A DNA stretch of 14,910 nucleotides from Thermoplasmata archaeon (GTDB lineage Archaea; Thermoplasmatota; Thermoplasmata; RBG-16-68-12): contig JAJYKG010000023.1 in assembly GCA_021788795.1 (NCBI GenBank), positions 1-14,910 on the forward strand, in the 5' to 3' direction. The first letter of the stretch is position 1. Each line of letters begins with the position of its first letter. The translations under genes and the position numbers were made by a program. Of this stretch, positions 1 to 6,616 are shown one piece after another. The notes beneath the pieces are model-generated. The model was not told the DNA's origin. It searched no databases and worked only from the letters and a program-made list of their open reading frames with translations.

Positions 1-2
1 CG

Positions 3-1091
3 ATCTACACCTTGGCCTCCATCCTCCAGTACCCGTCCGCAGTCGCGGCCTACGACGAGTCCCTCCGGATCGATCCCGATTGCGTCCCCGTGCTCCTGTC
101 GAAGGCGGGCGCGCTCGCCGCGATGAAGGCGAGCGACCAGGCGCTCGCCGCGTACCGCCGCGTCCTCGCCCTCGACCCGGCGAACGACGTGGCCCTCCGG
201 GAATCCGCGAAGCTCCTCGTGTCCCAGGCGCGGTGGCGCGAGGGTTTCGGGGCCGTGGAGGCGCTCCTGCGCCGCCGTCCGAACGACGTGGCCACGCTTC
301 AGCTCAAGGGCGACGTGCTCACGAACCTGGGCCGGCGGCCCGAGGCCCTGGCCGCGTTCGAGGCGGCCGCGGCCCTCGACCCCGCAGACATGAACCTCAA
401 GCAGAAGATGGAGGAGGTCCGCGTCGACGTGCCTTCTCTGCTGAGCCGCGCCCTGATCGCCTCGGCGAGCGGCAACTACCCGCAGGCGCTCAACCTCTTC
501 GACGACATCCTCGAGGTCGAGCCCGGCAACGTGAACGCGCTCATCGGGAAGGCGGTGGCCTACCGCCGCAGCGGCAAGCCGAGCGAGGCGCTCAACTGCC
601 TCGACCTCGTCCTGAACTACCAGCCCCACAACGCGTCGGCTCTCCTGAACCGAGGAACGCTGCTCATCGAGCGCGGCGACCTCCCCGGGGCCCTCGAGGC
701 CTACGACAAGCTCGTGAAGGTCAGCCCCCACGACGAGGAGGCCTGGGTCGCCCAGGGCGACGTCTTCGTCAAGATGGGACGGGACGAGGAGGCCCTGCGC
801 GCCTACGGCGAGGCCCTCAAGCTCAGCCCGGGCGACGAGGAGATCCAGCACAGGCTCCAGGACCTCGAGACCGCGCGGTCCGTCGGCGCGGGGGTCCTCC
901 AGGAGCTCTACCGCGTCAAGGGCGTCGGCCCGGCGAGGGCCAAGGCCCTCGTGGACGCCGGCTTCCGCACCGCGGAGGATTTCGAGAAGGCGACGGTCGA
1001 GCAGCTCGTCGCGGTCAAGGGCATCACGCACAAGATCGCGGAGGACCTGGTGAAGCACTTCCGGTCCGCGTTCGCCGCGAGAGCGCGATGA
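3..1091 (+). CDS. TPR-repeat protein with C-terminal helix-hairpin-helix module (5' end cut off by window)
   Basis: The reading frame is open to the left edge, so the true start lies outside; the TTG at 12 is only the first possible start inside the window. About 300 residues consist of roughly eight degenerate 34-residue TPR units, recognisable by recurring A-x-x-x-Y/F and L-x-x-x-P signatures such as ALAAYRRVLALDP, ALAAFEAAAALDP and ALRAYGEALKLSP. TPRs form a superhelical protein-binding scaffold. The last 60 residues are different: LYRVKGVGPARAKALVDAGF followed by VEQLVAVKGITHKIAEDLVK, a tandem helix-hairpin-helix of the kind used for non-specific DNA binding or as a small interaction module. 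No signal peptide or membrane segment is visible in this part. The gene ends 3 bp from the convergent rmlB stop. The architecture is clear; its function is unknown, and an adaptor linking protein partners to nucleic acid is only an inference. Confidence 0.85.
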   Translation: MYTLASILQYPSAVAAYDESLRIDPDCVPVLLSKAGALAAMKASDQALAAYRRVLALDPANDVALRESAKLLVSQARWREGFGAVEALLRRRPNDVATLQLKGDVLTNLGRRPEALAAFEAAAALDPADMNLKQKMEEVRVDVPSLLSRALIASASGNYPQALNLFDDILEVEPGNVNALIGKAVAYRRSGKPSEALNCLDLVLNYQPHNASALLNRGTLLIERGDLPGALEAYDKLVKVSPHDEEAWVAQGDVFVKMGRDEEALRAYGEALKLSPGDEEIQHRLQDLETARSVGAGVLQELYRVKGVGPARAKALVDAGFRTAEDFEKATVEQLVAVKGITHKIAEDLVKHFRSAFAARAR

Positions 1092-1094
1092 GGC

Positions 1095-2102
1095 TCAGAC
1101 CCGCCCGCGGTACTGGACCTGGTAGTAATCCCGGAACTCGCCGGACTTCACCGGCTTCCACCACCACTCGTTCCTCCGGTACCAGTCCACGGTCTCCCGG
1201 AGCCCCTCCTCGAAGGTGCGCGCGGGCCGCCACCCCAGCCGCGTCCGGATCTTGGACCAGTCCACCGCATGCCGCGACACGTGGCCCGGGCGGTCCTCGA
1301 CGGACCGCAGGATGGACGCCGGCTTCCCGAGGATCCGGAGGATCGTCTCGCCGACCGTGCGGACGTCCCGCTCCTGGTCGGCTCCCACGTTGAAGACCTC
1401 GCCCTCCACGCCCCCGGCGGCGAGGAGGACGTCCAGGGCCGCGCAGTGGTCGTCCACGTGGATCCAGTCGCGCGTGTTGCCGCCGGCGCCGTACACCGGC
1501 AGGGGCTGGCCCTCGATCGCGTTCGTGGCGAACAGCGGGATGAGCTTCTCCGGATGCTGGTACGGCCCGTAGTTGTTCGTGCAGCGGGAGATGACGACGG
1601 GCAGGCCGTACGTGGCGTGGTAGGACCAGGCGAGGCGGTCCGCGCCCGCCTTGCTCGCGGCGTACGGCGACTTGGGCATGAGGGGCGCGCTCTCCGTACA
1701 GGGTGTGTCCCCCGCCTCCCCGTAGACCTCGTCCGTGGAGATGTGCAGGAGCCGCGGGACGTCGGCCTTGCGGCACGCCTCGAGCACGGAATACGTGCCC
1801 ACGACGTCCGTGACGACGAACGAACCGGCGTCGAGGATCGAGCGGTCCACGTGGGTCTCCGCGGCGAAGTGGACGACCGCGTCCGCACCGCGGACGGCGT
1901 CCTCCATGAGCTTCCGGTCGCAGACGTCCCCCTTCACGAACGTGAGCCTCGGGTCGTCCTTGTGGTCCTTCAGGTTGTTCGGGTTGCCCGCGTAGGTGAG
2001 CTTGTCCACGACGACGACATCGTCCCCCTGGGCGGCGAGGCGGCGGCGGACGAAGGCGCTGCCGATGAAGCCCATGCCGCCCGTGACGACGAGGCGCGCC
2101 AT
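1095..2102 (-). CDS. rmlB: dTDP-glucose 4,6-dehydratase
   Basis: RmlB converts dTDP-D-glucose to dTDP-4-keto-6-deoxy-D-glucose, the second step of dTDP-L-rhamnose synthesis, in the cytoplasm with bound NAD+. The 335-residue protein is a full-length extended short-chain dehydrogenase. It has the Rossmann motif TGGMGFIGS at residues 7-15, an acidic NAD-binding region around VVDKLTYAGN, the dehydratase triad T123-D124-E125 in STDEVYG, and the Y147-x-x-x-K151 pair in SPYAASK. The substrate-binding segment with NNYGPYQHPEKLIP, conserved in RmlB, follows. The ATG at 2102 starts seven residues before the Rossmann motif, so the start is secure. It lies 6 bp downstream of the rmlC-like stop, on the same strand, so the two are probably one operon. 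The TDE triad favours dehydratase over a UDP-glucose 4-epimerase. Confidence 0.96.
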   Translation of the reverse strand: MARLVVTGGMGFIGSAFVRRRLAAQGDDVVVVDKLTYAGNPNNLKDHKDDPRLTFVKGDVCDRKLMEDAVRGADAVVHFAAETHVDRSILDAGSFVVTDVVGTYSVLEACRKADVPRLLHISTDEVYGEAGDTPCTESAPLMPKSPYAASKAGADRLAWSYHATYGLPVVISRCTNNYGPYQHPEKLIPLFATNAIEGQPLPVYGAGGNTRDWIHVDDHCAALDVLLAAGGVEGEVFNVGADQERDVRTVGETILRILGKPASILRSVEDRPGHVSRHAVDWSKIRTRLGWRPARTFEEGLRETVDWYRRNEWWWKPVKSGEFRDYYQVQYRGRV

Positions 2103-2108
2103 GGCCGC

Positions 2109-2603
2109 TCACTTGAGCTGGAGGTCCCAGCTGTACGGGATGTCCTTGGAGTTGGACGGCACGCGGAACTCGTCGGGCTCCTTGTAGTCGTAGAGCTGCG
2201 TGGGGAAGTTGACGATGTACACGGGCCCCGTGCCGATGGCCTTGAAGCCATGCAGCACGTAGGGCGGGATCTTGATGAGCGACGGGTTCTGCTCGCCCAC
2301 GAAGAACTCGTTGATCTTGCCCTTCGTCGGCGAGCCTTCGCGGCCGTCGTAGCACACGACCTTCGCGGTGCCGTGCACGACGACGAAGTGGTCGGACTGC
2401 TTCTTGTGGTAGTGCCACCCCTTCACGACGCCGGGATAGCCGATCGTGATGTAGGACTGTGCGAAGCGCTCGAACTCCGGCCAGTCGGTCCGCATCATCT
2501 CCATGAGCCAGCCGCGCTCGTCGTGGTGCTGGGTCAGGGGCCGCACCTGCACGCCCTGGATGAGGTCCATGGGATCCCCGGGCTGAAAGGGGCCTCGGTA
2601 CAT
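2109..2603 (-). CDS. rmlC: dTDP-4-dehydrorhamnose 3,5-epimerase-family cupin (RmlC-like)
   Basis: This should epimerise dTDP-4-keto-6-deoxyglucose at C3 and C5, the third rhamnose step. Visible RmlC-type features are HHDERGWL near residue 26, the histidine segment PGVVKGWHYHKK with H64 at the expected catalytic position, SPTKGKINEFFVGE, the cupin strand IPPYVLHGFK, and the tyrosine-rich NFPTQLYDYKEPDE. At 164 residues it is shorter than classical RmlC (about 180). It stops at PYSWDLQLK without the usual C-terminal S-x-K-D segment that supplies the dyad aspartate, so it belongs to a shorter subfamily. Two starts are possible: ATG 2603, or ATG 2570, which gives MDLIQGVQVRPL and resembles the usual N-terminus of the family. 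An A/T-rich element at 2629-2636 would place a leaderless transcript near 2603. A sugar ketoisomerase role cannot be fully excluded; the rml context favours the epimerase. Confidence 0.87.
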   Translation of the reverse strand: MYRGPFQPGDPMDLIQGVQVRPLTQHHDERGWLMEMMRTDWPEFERFAQSYITIGYPGVVKGWHYHKKQSDHFVVVHGTAKVVCYDGREGSPTKGKINEFFVGEQNPSLIKIPPYVLHGFKAIGTGPVYIVNFPTQLYDYKEPDEFRVPSNSKDIPYSWDLQLK

Positions 2604-2628
2604 AGGCCTTCCCCCGCGGCGGCGAAGG

Positions 2629-2636
2629 GTTTTTGG
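2629..2636. promoter_or_regulatory. possible shared TATA-like element between rmlC and rmlD
   Basis: GTTTTTGG is the only A/T-rich run in the 56-bp gap between the divergent starts at 2603 and 2660. Its centre lies about 29 nt from one start and 28 nt from the other. That is the distance expected if a TATA box feeds leaderless transcripts in both directions. It is a poor TATA match, so the call is tentative. Confidence 0.3.
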
Positions 2637-2659
2637 CGGCCCGCCCGCTCCGGGGAGCC

Positions 2660-3544
2660 GTGGCTCGCGTCCTCATCGTCGGCGGCGCGGGCCTCCTCGG
2701 GCAGTACGCCTGCGAGGAGGCCCACCGGCGAGCCCTCGAGGTCGTGGCGACGGCCCGCGGCGGGACCCCGTCGCGGCCGGGCGTCTCCTGGCGGGAGCTC
2801 GACCTCCGGGACCGGGACGCGGTCCGCGGCGTGGTCCGCGAGGCCGCGCCCGACGTCGTCGTGAACGCCGCCGCCCTCACGGACGTCGACGGCTGCGAGG
2901 ACCATCCGGACGAGGCCCGGGCCGTGAACGCCCTCGCCCCGGAGGCCCTCGCCCGAGCATGCCGGGAGACGGGGGCGCGCCTCGTCCACGTGTCCACCGA
3001 CTACGTGTTCGACGGGACCGGGCCCGCGGACGAGACGACGGAGCCGAACCCGCTCGGGGCCTATGGGCGCGCGAAGCTCGAGGGGGAGCGCCTCGTCCTC
3101 GCCGCGGACCCGTCCGCCCTCGTCCTCCGCATGTCCGGCGTCTTCGGCTGGAACCGGGTGTCGGCCAAGACGAATGCGGTGACGTGGATTCTCAAGATGG
3201 TCGAGGCGGGCCAGGAGGTGCGGCTCTTCCGCGACCAGCGCATCACGCCGACGTATGCCAAGACGGGCGCCCAGGCGGCGTTCGACCTCGCGGACCTCCG
3301 GGCGCGCGGGGTCTTCCACGTGGCCTCCCGGGACTGCGTGTCGCGGCTCGAGATGGGCGAGGCCGTGGTCGAGGCGTTCGGCATCCCGGGCGCGAGGCTC
3401 GTCCCCGTGGTCATGGGGAGCGTCGCCTTGAAGTCCAGGCGTCCCCCGGCCGCCTGCCTCGTCGTGAAGAAGGTCGAGGAAACGTTGAAGAGGCCCATGC
3501 CCGGATTCCGGGCGTGCCTGGAAGACATGAGGCAGACACGATGA
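2660..3544 (+). CDS. rmlD: dTDP-4-dehydrorhamnose reductase
   Basis: RmlD reduces dTDP-4-keto-L-rhamnose to dTDP-L-rhamnose with NAD(P)H, the last pathway step. The 294-residue protein begins with the nucleotide-binding motif VGGAGLLGQ. It carries the family signature VNAAALTDVDGCEDHPDEA, the STDYVFDG motif with S112/T113, the catalytic Y135-x-x-x-K139 in YGRAK, and the conserved ITPTYA segment that precedes substrate-binding loops. I chose GTG 2660 because it puts the first strand of the Rossmann fold directly at the N-terminus. The TTG at 2633 would add nine arginine-rich residues and overlap the promoter. The stop overlaps the rmlA start in ATGA, so translation is probably coupled. It is divergent from rmlC/rmlB. 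Confidence 0.93.
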   Translation: MARVLIVGGAGLLGQYACEEAHRRALEVVATARGGTPSRPGVSWRELDLRDRDAVRGVVREAAPDVVVNAAALTDVDGCEDHPDEARAVNALAPEALARACRETGARLVHVSTDYVFDGTGPADETTEPNPLGAYGRAKLEGERLVLAADPSALVLRMSGVFGWNRVSAKTNAVTWILKMVEAGQEVRLFRDQRITPTYAKTGAQAAFDLADLRARGVFHVASRDCVSRLEMGEAVVEAFGIPGARLVPVVMGSVALKSRRPPAACLVVKKVEETLKRPMPGFRACLEDMRQTR

Positions 3545-4614
3545 AGGGCCTGATTCTCGCCGGCGGCGCGGGCACGCGGCTGCGGCCCCTGACCCACACG
3601 GGCCCCAAGCAACTCATCCCCATCGCGAACAAGCCGAACATCCTCTACTGCCTCGAGGACATGCGGGACGCGGGCATCACGGACATCGGCGTGATCTTGG
3701 GCGACAACCAGCCCGAGAAGGTCCGCGAACTCCTCAAGGACGGGGAGCCGTACGGCGTCCGCATCACGTACGTCGTCCAGGGTGCCCCCAAAGGGATCGC
3801 CCACGCGATCGGGTGCGCGGAGGATTTCCTGAAGGGTGGGCCGTTCTGCGTGTACCTCGGGGACAATCTCCTGAAAGGTGGCATCGCGCAGATGGTCCGG
3901 CAGTTCGAGGCGAGCGGCGCGGAAGCCGGGATCGCCCTTTGCCATGTCACCGAGCCGCAGCGGTTCGGGGTCGCCGAACTCGATTCGAAGGGCGACGTCG
4001 TCAAGCTCGTGGAGAAGCCCAAGGAGCCCAAGAGCGATCTGGCCCTAGTCGGGATCTACTTCCTTCGGGACAGCATCTTCCCGATCATTCACAACCTCAA
4101 GCCGAGTTGGCGCAACGAGCTCGAGATTACGGACGCCCTCGAGAACCTCCGCGCCGAGGGGGCGAGGATTGCGGCCCACATCGTCACGGGCTGGTGGAAG
4201 GACACCGGGAAGCCGGAAGACATCCTGGACGCGAACCGTCTCGTCCTCGACGAGCTTCAGCCCAGGATTGAGGGGACGGTCGAGGAAGGCGCGGAGATCA
4301 AGGGACGCGTGGAGATCGGCCGGGGGACCGTCGTCCACAAGGGCGCAGTGATCCATGGGCCCGTGATCATTGGCCGCGAATGTCAGATCGGAGCCGGGAC
4401 GTACATTGGCCCGTACACGGCGATCGGGGACCGCAGCGTCATCGAGGTGGGGGACGTGGAGAACTCCATCCTCCTTGCGGACGTGCACCTTGCGACCCAT
4501 CACAAGATCGTCAGCAGCCTCATCGGGAGTCACAGTCACATCTCTGAGGATGAGGACGCCCGCCCGAAGGGGATGCGAGTCGTCCTGGGCGAGCACAGCC
4601 ACGTGCGGCTGTGA
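3541..4614 (+). CDS. rmlA: glucose-1-phosphate thymidylyltransferase, long archaeal form with left-handed beta-helix
   Basis: It makes dTDP-glucose from dTTP and glucose 1-phosphate, opening the rhamnose pathway. The nucleotidyltransferase domain (about residues 1-240) shows LAGGAGTRLRPLT at 6-18, the catalytic lysine region GPKQLIP (K23), metal-binding LGDN at 106-109, VEKPKEP near 158, ELEITD near 194 and WWKDTGKPEDIL near 218. Residues 245-335 form hexapeptide repeats such as VEIGRG, AVIHGPVIIG and CQIGAGTYIG, a left-handed beta-helix. This 357-residue architecture is the long form common in archaea and actinobacteria, not the 290-residue enterobacterial form. In some archaeal relatives the beta-helix has its own acetyltransferase activity; whether it does here cannot be seen. 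ATG 3541 overlaps the rmlD stop. A 49-nt stem-loop begins right after the stop codon. Confidence 0.94.
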   Translation: MKGLILAGGAGTRLRPLTHTGPKQLIPIANKPNILYCLEDMRDAGITDIGVILGDNQPEKVRELLKDGEPYGVRITYVVQGAPKGIAHAIGCAEDFLKGGPFCVYLGDNLLKGGIAQMVRQFEASGAEAGIALCHVTEPQRFGVAELDSKGDVVKLVEKPKEPKSDLALVGIYFLRDSIFPIIHNLKPSWRNELEITDALENLRAEGARIAAHIVTGWWKDTGKPEDILDANRLVLDELQPRIEGTVEEGAEIKGRVEIGRGTVVHKGAVIHGPVIIGRECQIGAGTYIGPYTAIGDRSVIEVGDVENSILLADVHLATHHKIVSSLIGSHSHISEDEDARPKGMRVVLGEHSHVRL

Positions 4615-4615
4615 C

Positions 4616-4664
4616 GGGAACAAGCCCCCTCGGCCCCCGAGTGTCTACTCGACCGCCTGTTCCC
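4616..4664 (+). terminator. stem-loop immediately after rmlA, possible 3' end element
   Basis: GGGAACA (4616-4622) pairs with TGTTCCC (4658-4664) as a perfect 7-bp outer stem starting one base after the rmlA stop. Inside it are two mutually exclusive hairpins: CTCGG/CCGAG (4629-4641) and CGAGT/ACTCG (4638-4651). No T-run follows, so it is not a classical terminator. It may mark or protect the mRNA 3' end. Confidence 0.4.
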
Positions 4665-4692
4665 CCTTCGAGGGATTTGAATCGTCGCCTGC

Positions 4693-4724
4693 GAGGGACC
4701 GCGCCGCACTTGCAGCGTTCCCTC
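4693..4724 (-). terminator. weak hairpin at the 3' end of the methyltransferase gene
   Basis: GAGGGA (4693-4698) pairs with TCCCTC (4719-4724), and the second arm includes part of the methyltransferase stop codon. The loop is 20 nt and the stem only 6 bp, so this is weak. It faces the rmlA stem-loop across the convergent gap. Confidence 0.22.
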
Positions 4725-5235
4725 ACTGCTTCCTGAGGACGAAAACGAGTTCTCTCTTGATTTCTCCCGCGAACTTCCCGTACGGCAAGCGAATCCCGAT
4801 GTAATGCTCGAGGTGCCACCATGGAAATCCGCCGGTGCCCCCGCGGAGCCTGCGCGACACCTCCACAAAGGTCGCCCCCTCATCGTCGAGGCACCCTTTC
4901 CCAGAGCGGCTCGTGAGCCGCTCGATGCTCCATTCATCGAAGTATCGGACATGGTACGGATCGGTGTTGAAGCCCTTGGGGACCCGGACTTCTATCGTCC
5001 CACCGCTTTTGAGGACGCGTCCAATTTCACGCCAGACCGACGCGAAGTCGACCACGTGCTCCAGCACATGGGAGGCGAGAATGTGATCGAAGAATCCGTC
5101 GGCGAAGGGCCAGGGCACCTCGCACAGATCATGGACGATATCGACGCCAGGAAAGGCGTTCCTATCCATGTTGGTCCAACCGGGCCGGATGTCCTTGCCG
5201 CAACCAAGGTTTAGTAGGCGGTAGGGCTCGCCCAA
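4723..5235 (-). CDS. small class I SAM-dependent methyltransferase
   Basis: The protein opens with the SAM-binding motif RLLNLGCG, then an acidic strand end at NMDRNAF. The Methyltransferase-11-like stretch HDLCEVPWPFADGFFDHILASHVLEHV and GRVLKSGGTIEVRVPK follow, matching the domain that usually methylates small molecules or glycans. Two in-frame starts exist. TTG 5235 gives 170 residues with LNLGCG at residue 8, as in many small relatives, and has AGGAGGG nine bases upstream. ATG 5421 would add 62 residues of low-complexity, family-unlike sequence, and lies between a TATA-like element (5425-5432) and its predicted transcription start. I prefer TTG 5235, with moderate certainty. The gene converges on rmlA and sits in a glycan locus, so sugar O-methylation or methylation of a polyprenyl-linked glycan is plausible but unproven. 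Wobble bases are less G/C-biased than in its neighbours. Confidence 0.8.
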   Translation of the reverse strand: MGEPYRLLNLGCGKDIRPGWTNMDRNAFPGVDIVHDLCEVPWPFADGFFDHILASHVLEHVVDFASVWREIGRVLKSGGTIEVRVPKGFNTDPYHVRYFDEWSIERLTSRSGKGCLDDEGATFVEVSRRLRGGTGGFPWWHLEHYIGIRLPYGKFAGEIKRELVFVLRKQ

Positions 5236-5812
5236 GGTCGTCGTCCCTCCTAGACTCCCATCACTGAGAACGTCATTGCCGCAGAGCGAGCCGCGGTGCC
5301 CACGATTGCTGACAACGGCACGGCTCCCGACTCCGAGGCAGTCTCCGCCATCCCGAGTACTTGGACGACGGATCTGAGAAACACGCGGACTCCGCCCATC
5401 GCGTTGACACGCATCGGACATTGGCTATTTAACGGAGTTTGCAGCGCAACCGCAGCGGGCGCAGGGTCACCATGCGAGACTCTGCGGCTCGCCTTGCCGG
5501 AGATCCTGCGGGGCGCCCATGTGCCCTCCTTGTACCTCCTGCATGCTCGTAAAGCCGGTATGCGCTTGGGCCCTGCGATGCAATCGGCCTTCGGTCACAT
5601 CGCCCCGCGGTGCGGTCCCAAGCCGAGGGAGTTCTCCCCAGCCGTCTGCTTTCATGGACGGCTCCGCCGCGGGACGTCGACCCGGCGCATGCAGTGCAGT
5701 GGCGAAGCCATGCCCTCCGTGAAACGCAACTGGCAGCGAGTGAGTGGGTTGTCAAGCTTGCGGAGAAGCCGGCGTCGGGTCTCTGCGAGGACCCGGAACG
5801 AAGGGGCATTCC
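5236..5812. other. 577-bp stretch without a recognisable gene
   Basis: Neither strand gives a protein I recognise. Open frames here (for example minus 5655-5467, 62 codons) have scattered composition and no motifs. It does contain a TATA-like element at 5425-5432, an inverted repeat AGCCGTC/GACGGCT at 5640-5663 with a 10-nt loop, and two GGAGG motifs on the minus strand within 5524-5540 (AGGAGGT and AAGGAGGG). The last lie just ahead of a 17-codon minus-strand frame. It may be decayed coding sequence or a long untranslated region. Confidence 0.45.
5425..5432 (-). promoter_or_regulatory. TATA-like element upstream of the methyltransferase
   Basis: Read on the minus strand it is TTAAATAG, a good archaeal TATA core in a G/C-rich setting. 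A start about 25 nt downstream would be near 5403, past the ATG at 5421. This argues that the ATG is not used and that a leader of about 170 nt precedes TTG 5235. Confidence 0.35.
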
Positions 5813-6616
5813 CTACCGTTCACGGGGAGCGCTCCGGCTTCGAGCAAGCCGCCCTCCCATCCGCAGATTCACGAGCCAAGCAATCTCTCGAATAGTCTCC
5901 GAGGGTCGCATCGGCTTCCCCGCTCGTGCCGCTACCGTCGCCCGATCGAGAAACGACCAGATGAACGGCTTGGCCGCGAACTGGTCCGCATGCTGGCGGT
6001 AGTAGGAGAGCGCCGCGTGAATGTGTTTCGTGGGCGCCCCGATTCGCAAGAGGCTGAGAAACAGGTCCTCGTCCCCGAGCCGCCGTAGATGGGGGTCGAA
6101 GTAGTAGCCCAGCGAGGCAGCCACGAGGTCCAGGTAATGCTTGCTGAACAGGCTGTTGATGAAGGCCGTCACAACTCCGCTGCGGGAAGCCTTTGCCTCG
6201 GAGGCGTAGGGGCATCGAGGTCCTCCAACCTCCCCGTCATGCAGGAAGCTGTAATCGCAGGACACGAACGCGTACGCTTTGGAGTCGCCCTCGAAGACAC
6301 CCACAAGGCGATGGAGAAAATCCGGATGCCAGAGGTCATCGTCCGCGACCACCGCGACATATTGACCACGGGCCTCGCGGAAGGTCGCGTCGAGGGTCCT
6401 GAACACTCCCCGGTGAGGGAGATCCAGGAACCGCACTCGCGGATCCGATGCCTGCGCCCCACGGGCGACAGCTTTGACGTCCTCCGTGCCACCGTCCGAT
6501 GCGATGAGGTACTCGAAGTCCACCAAGCTCTGGGCTTCGACGCTTCTTAGAGTCTGCTGGAGAAAGGATGCCCTGCAATAGGTCGGCGTGATGACGGTGA
6601 CGGACGGGCTAGGCAT
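5813..6616 (-). CDS. family 2 glycosyltransferase
   Basis: This is a 267-residue GT-A fold enzyme that would transfer a sugar from a nucleotide donor. It begins VTVITPTYCRASFLQQTLRS, the standard GT2 first strand and helix. It has SDGGTED near 40, the metal- and nucleotide-binding VVADDDLWHPDF (DDD at 92-94), and the acceptor-side GDEDLFLSL (DED at 182-184) followed by the late Q-x-x-x-x-Y-R-Q-H region. No membrane segment is apparent, so it is cytoplasmic or peripheral. ATG 6616 is chosen because it sits five bases after a GGGGTGGGGG run; a GTG at 6628 would add four residues. It is divergent from rpl18a and shares the lower wobble G/C of the adjacent methyltransferase, which suggests both came in together. 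The sugar and acceptor cannot be read from the sequence. Confidence 0.88.
   Translation of the reverse strand: MPSPSVTVITPTYCRASFLQQTLRSVEAQSLVDFEYLIASDGGTEDVKAVARGAQASDPRVRFLDLPHRGVFRTLDATFREARGQYVAVVADDDLWHPDFLHRLVGVFEGDSKAYAFVSCDYSFLHDGEVGGPRCPYASEAKASRSGVVTAFINSLFSKHYLDLVAASLGYYFDPHLRRLGDEDLFLSLLRIGAPTKHIHAALSYYRQHADQFAAKPFIWSFLDRATVAARAGKPMRPSETIREIAWLVNLRMGGRLARSRSAPRER

Noticed and set aside
1024..2997. Long antisense frame (657 codons) over rmlB, rmlC and part of rmlD
   Set aside because: Arginine-, proline- and glycine-rich translation without motifs. High-GC coding DNA creates such shadows, and the frames of rmlB, rmlC and rmlD carry all the catalytic motifs.
4660..4690. Possible tRNA 3' arm (TTCGAGGGATTTGAATC)
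   Set aside because: The TTCGA-like bases do not sit in a proper T-arm, and no acceptor, D or anticodon arm can be folded around them.
5296..5895. 199-codon plus-strand frame between the methyltransferase and the GT2
   Set aside because: No recognisable motifs. It overlaps the GT2 3' end and the methyltransferase upstream region, and its amino-acid composition looks random. Kept only as an unexplained stretch.
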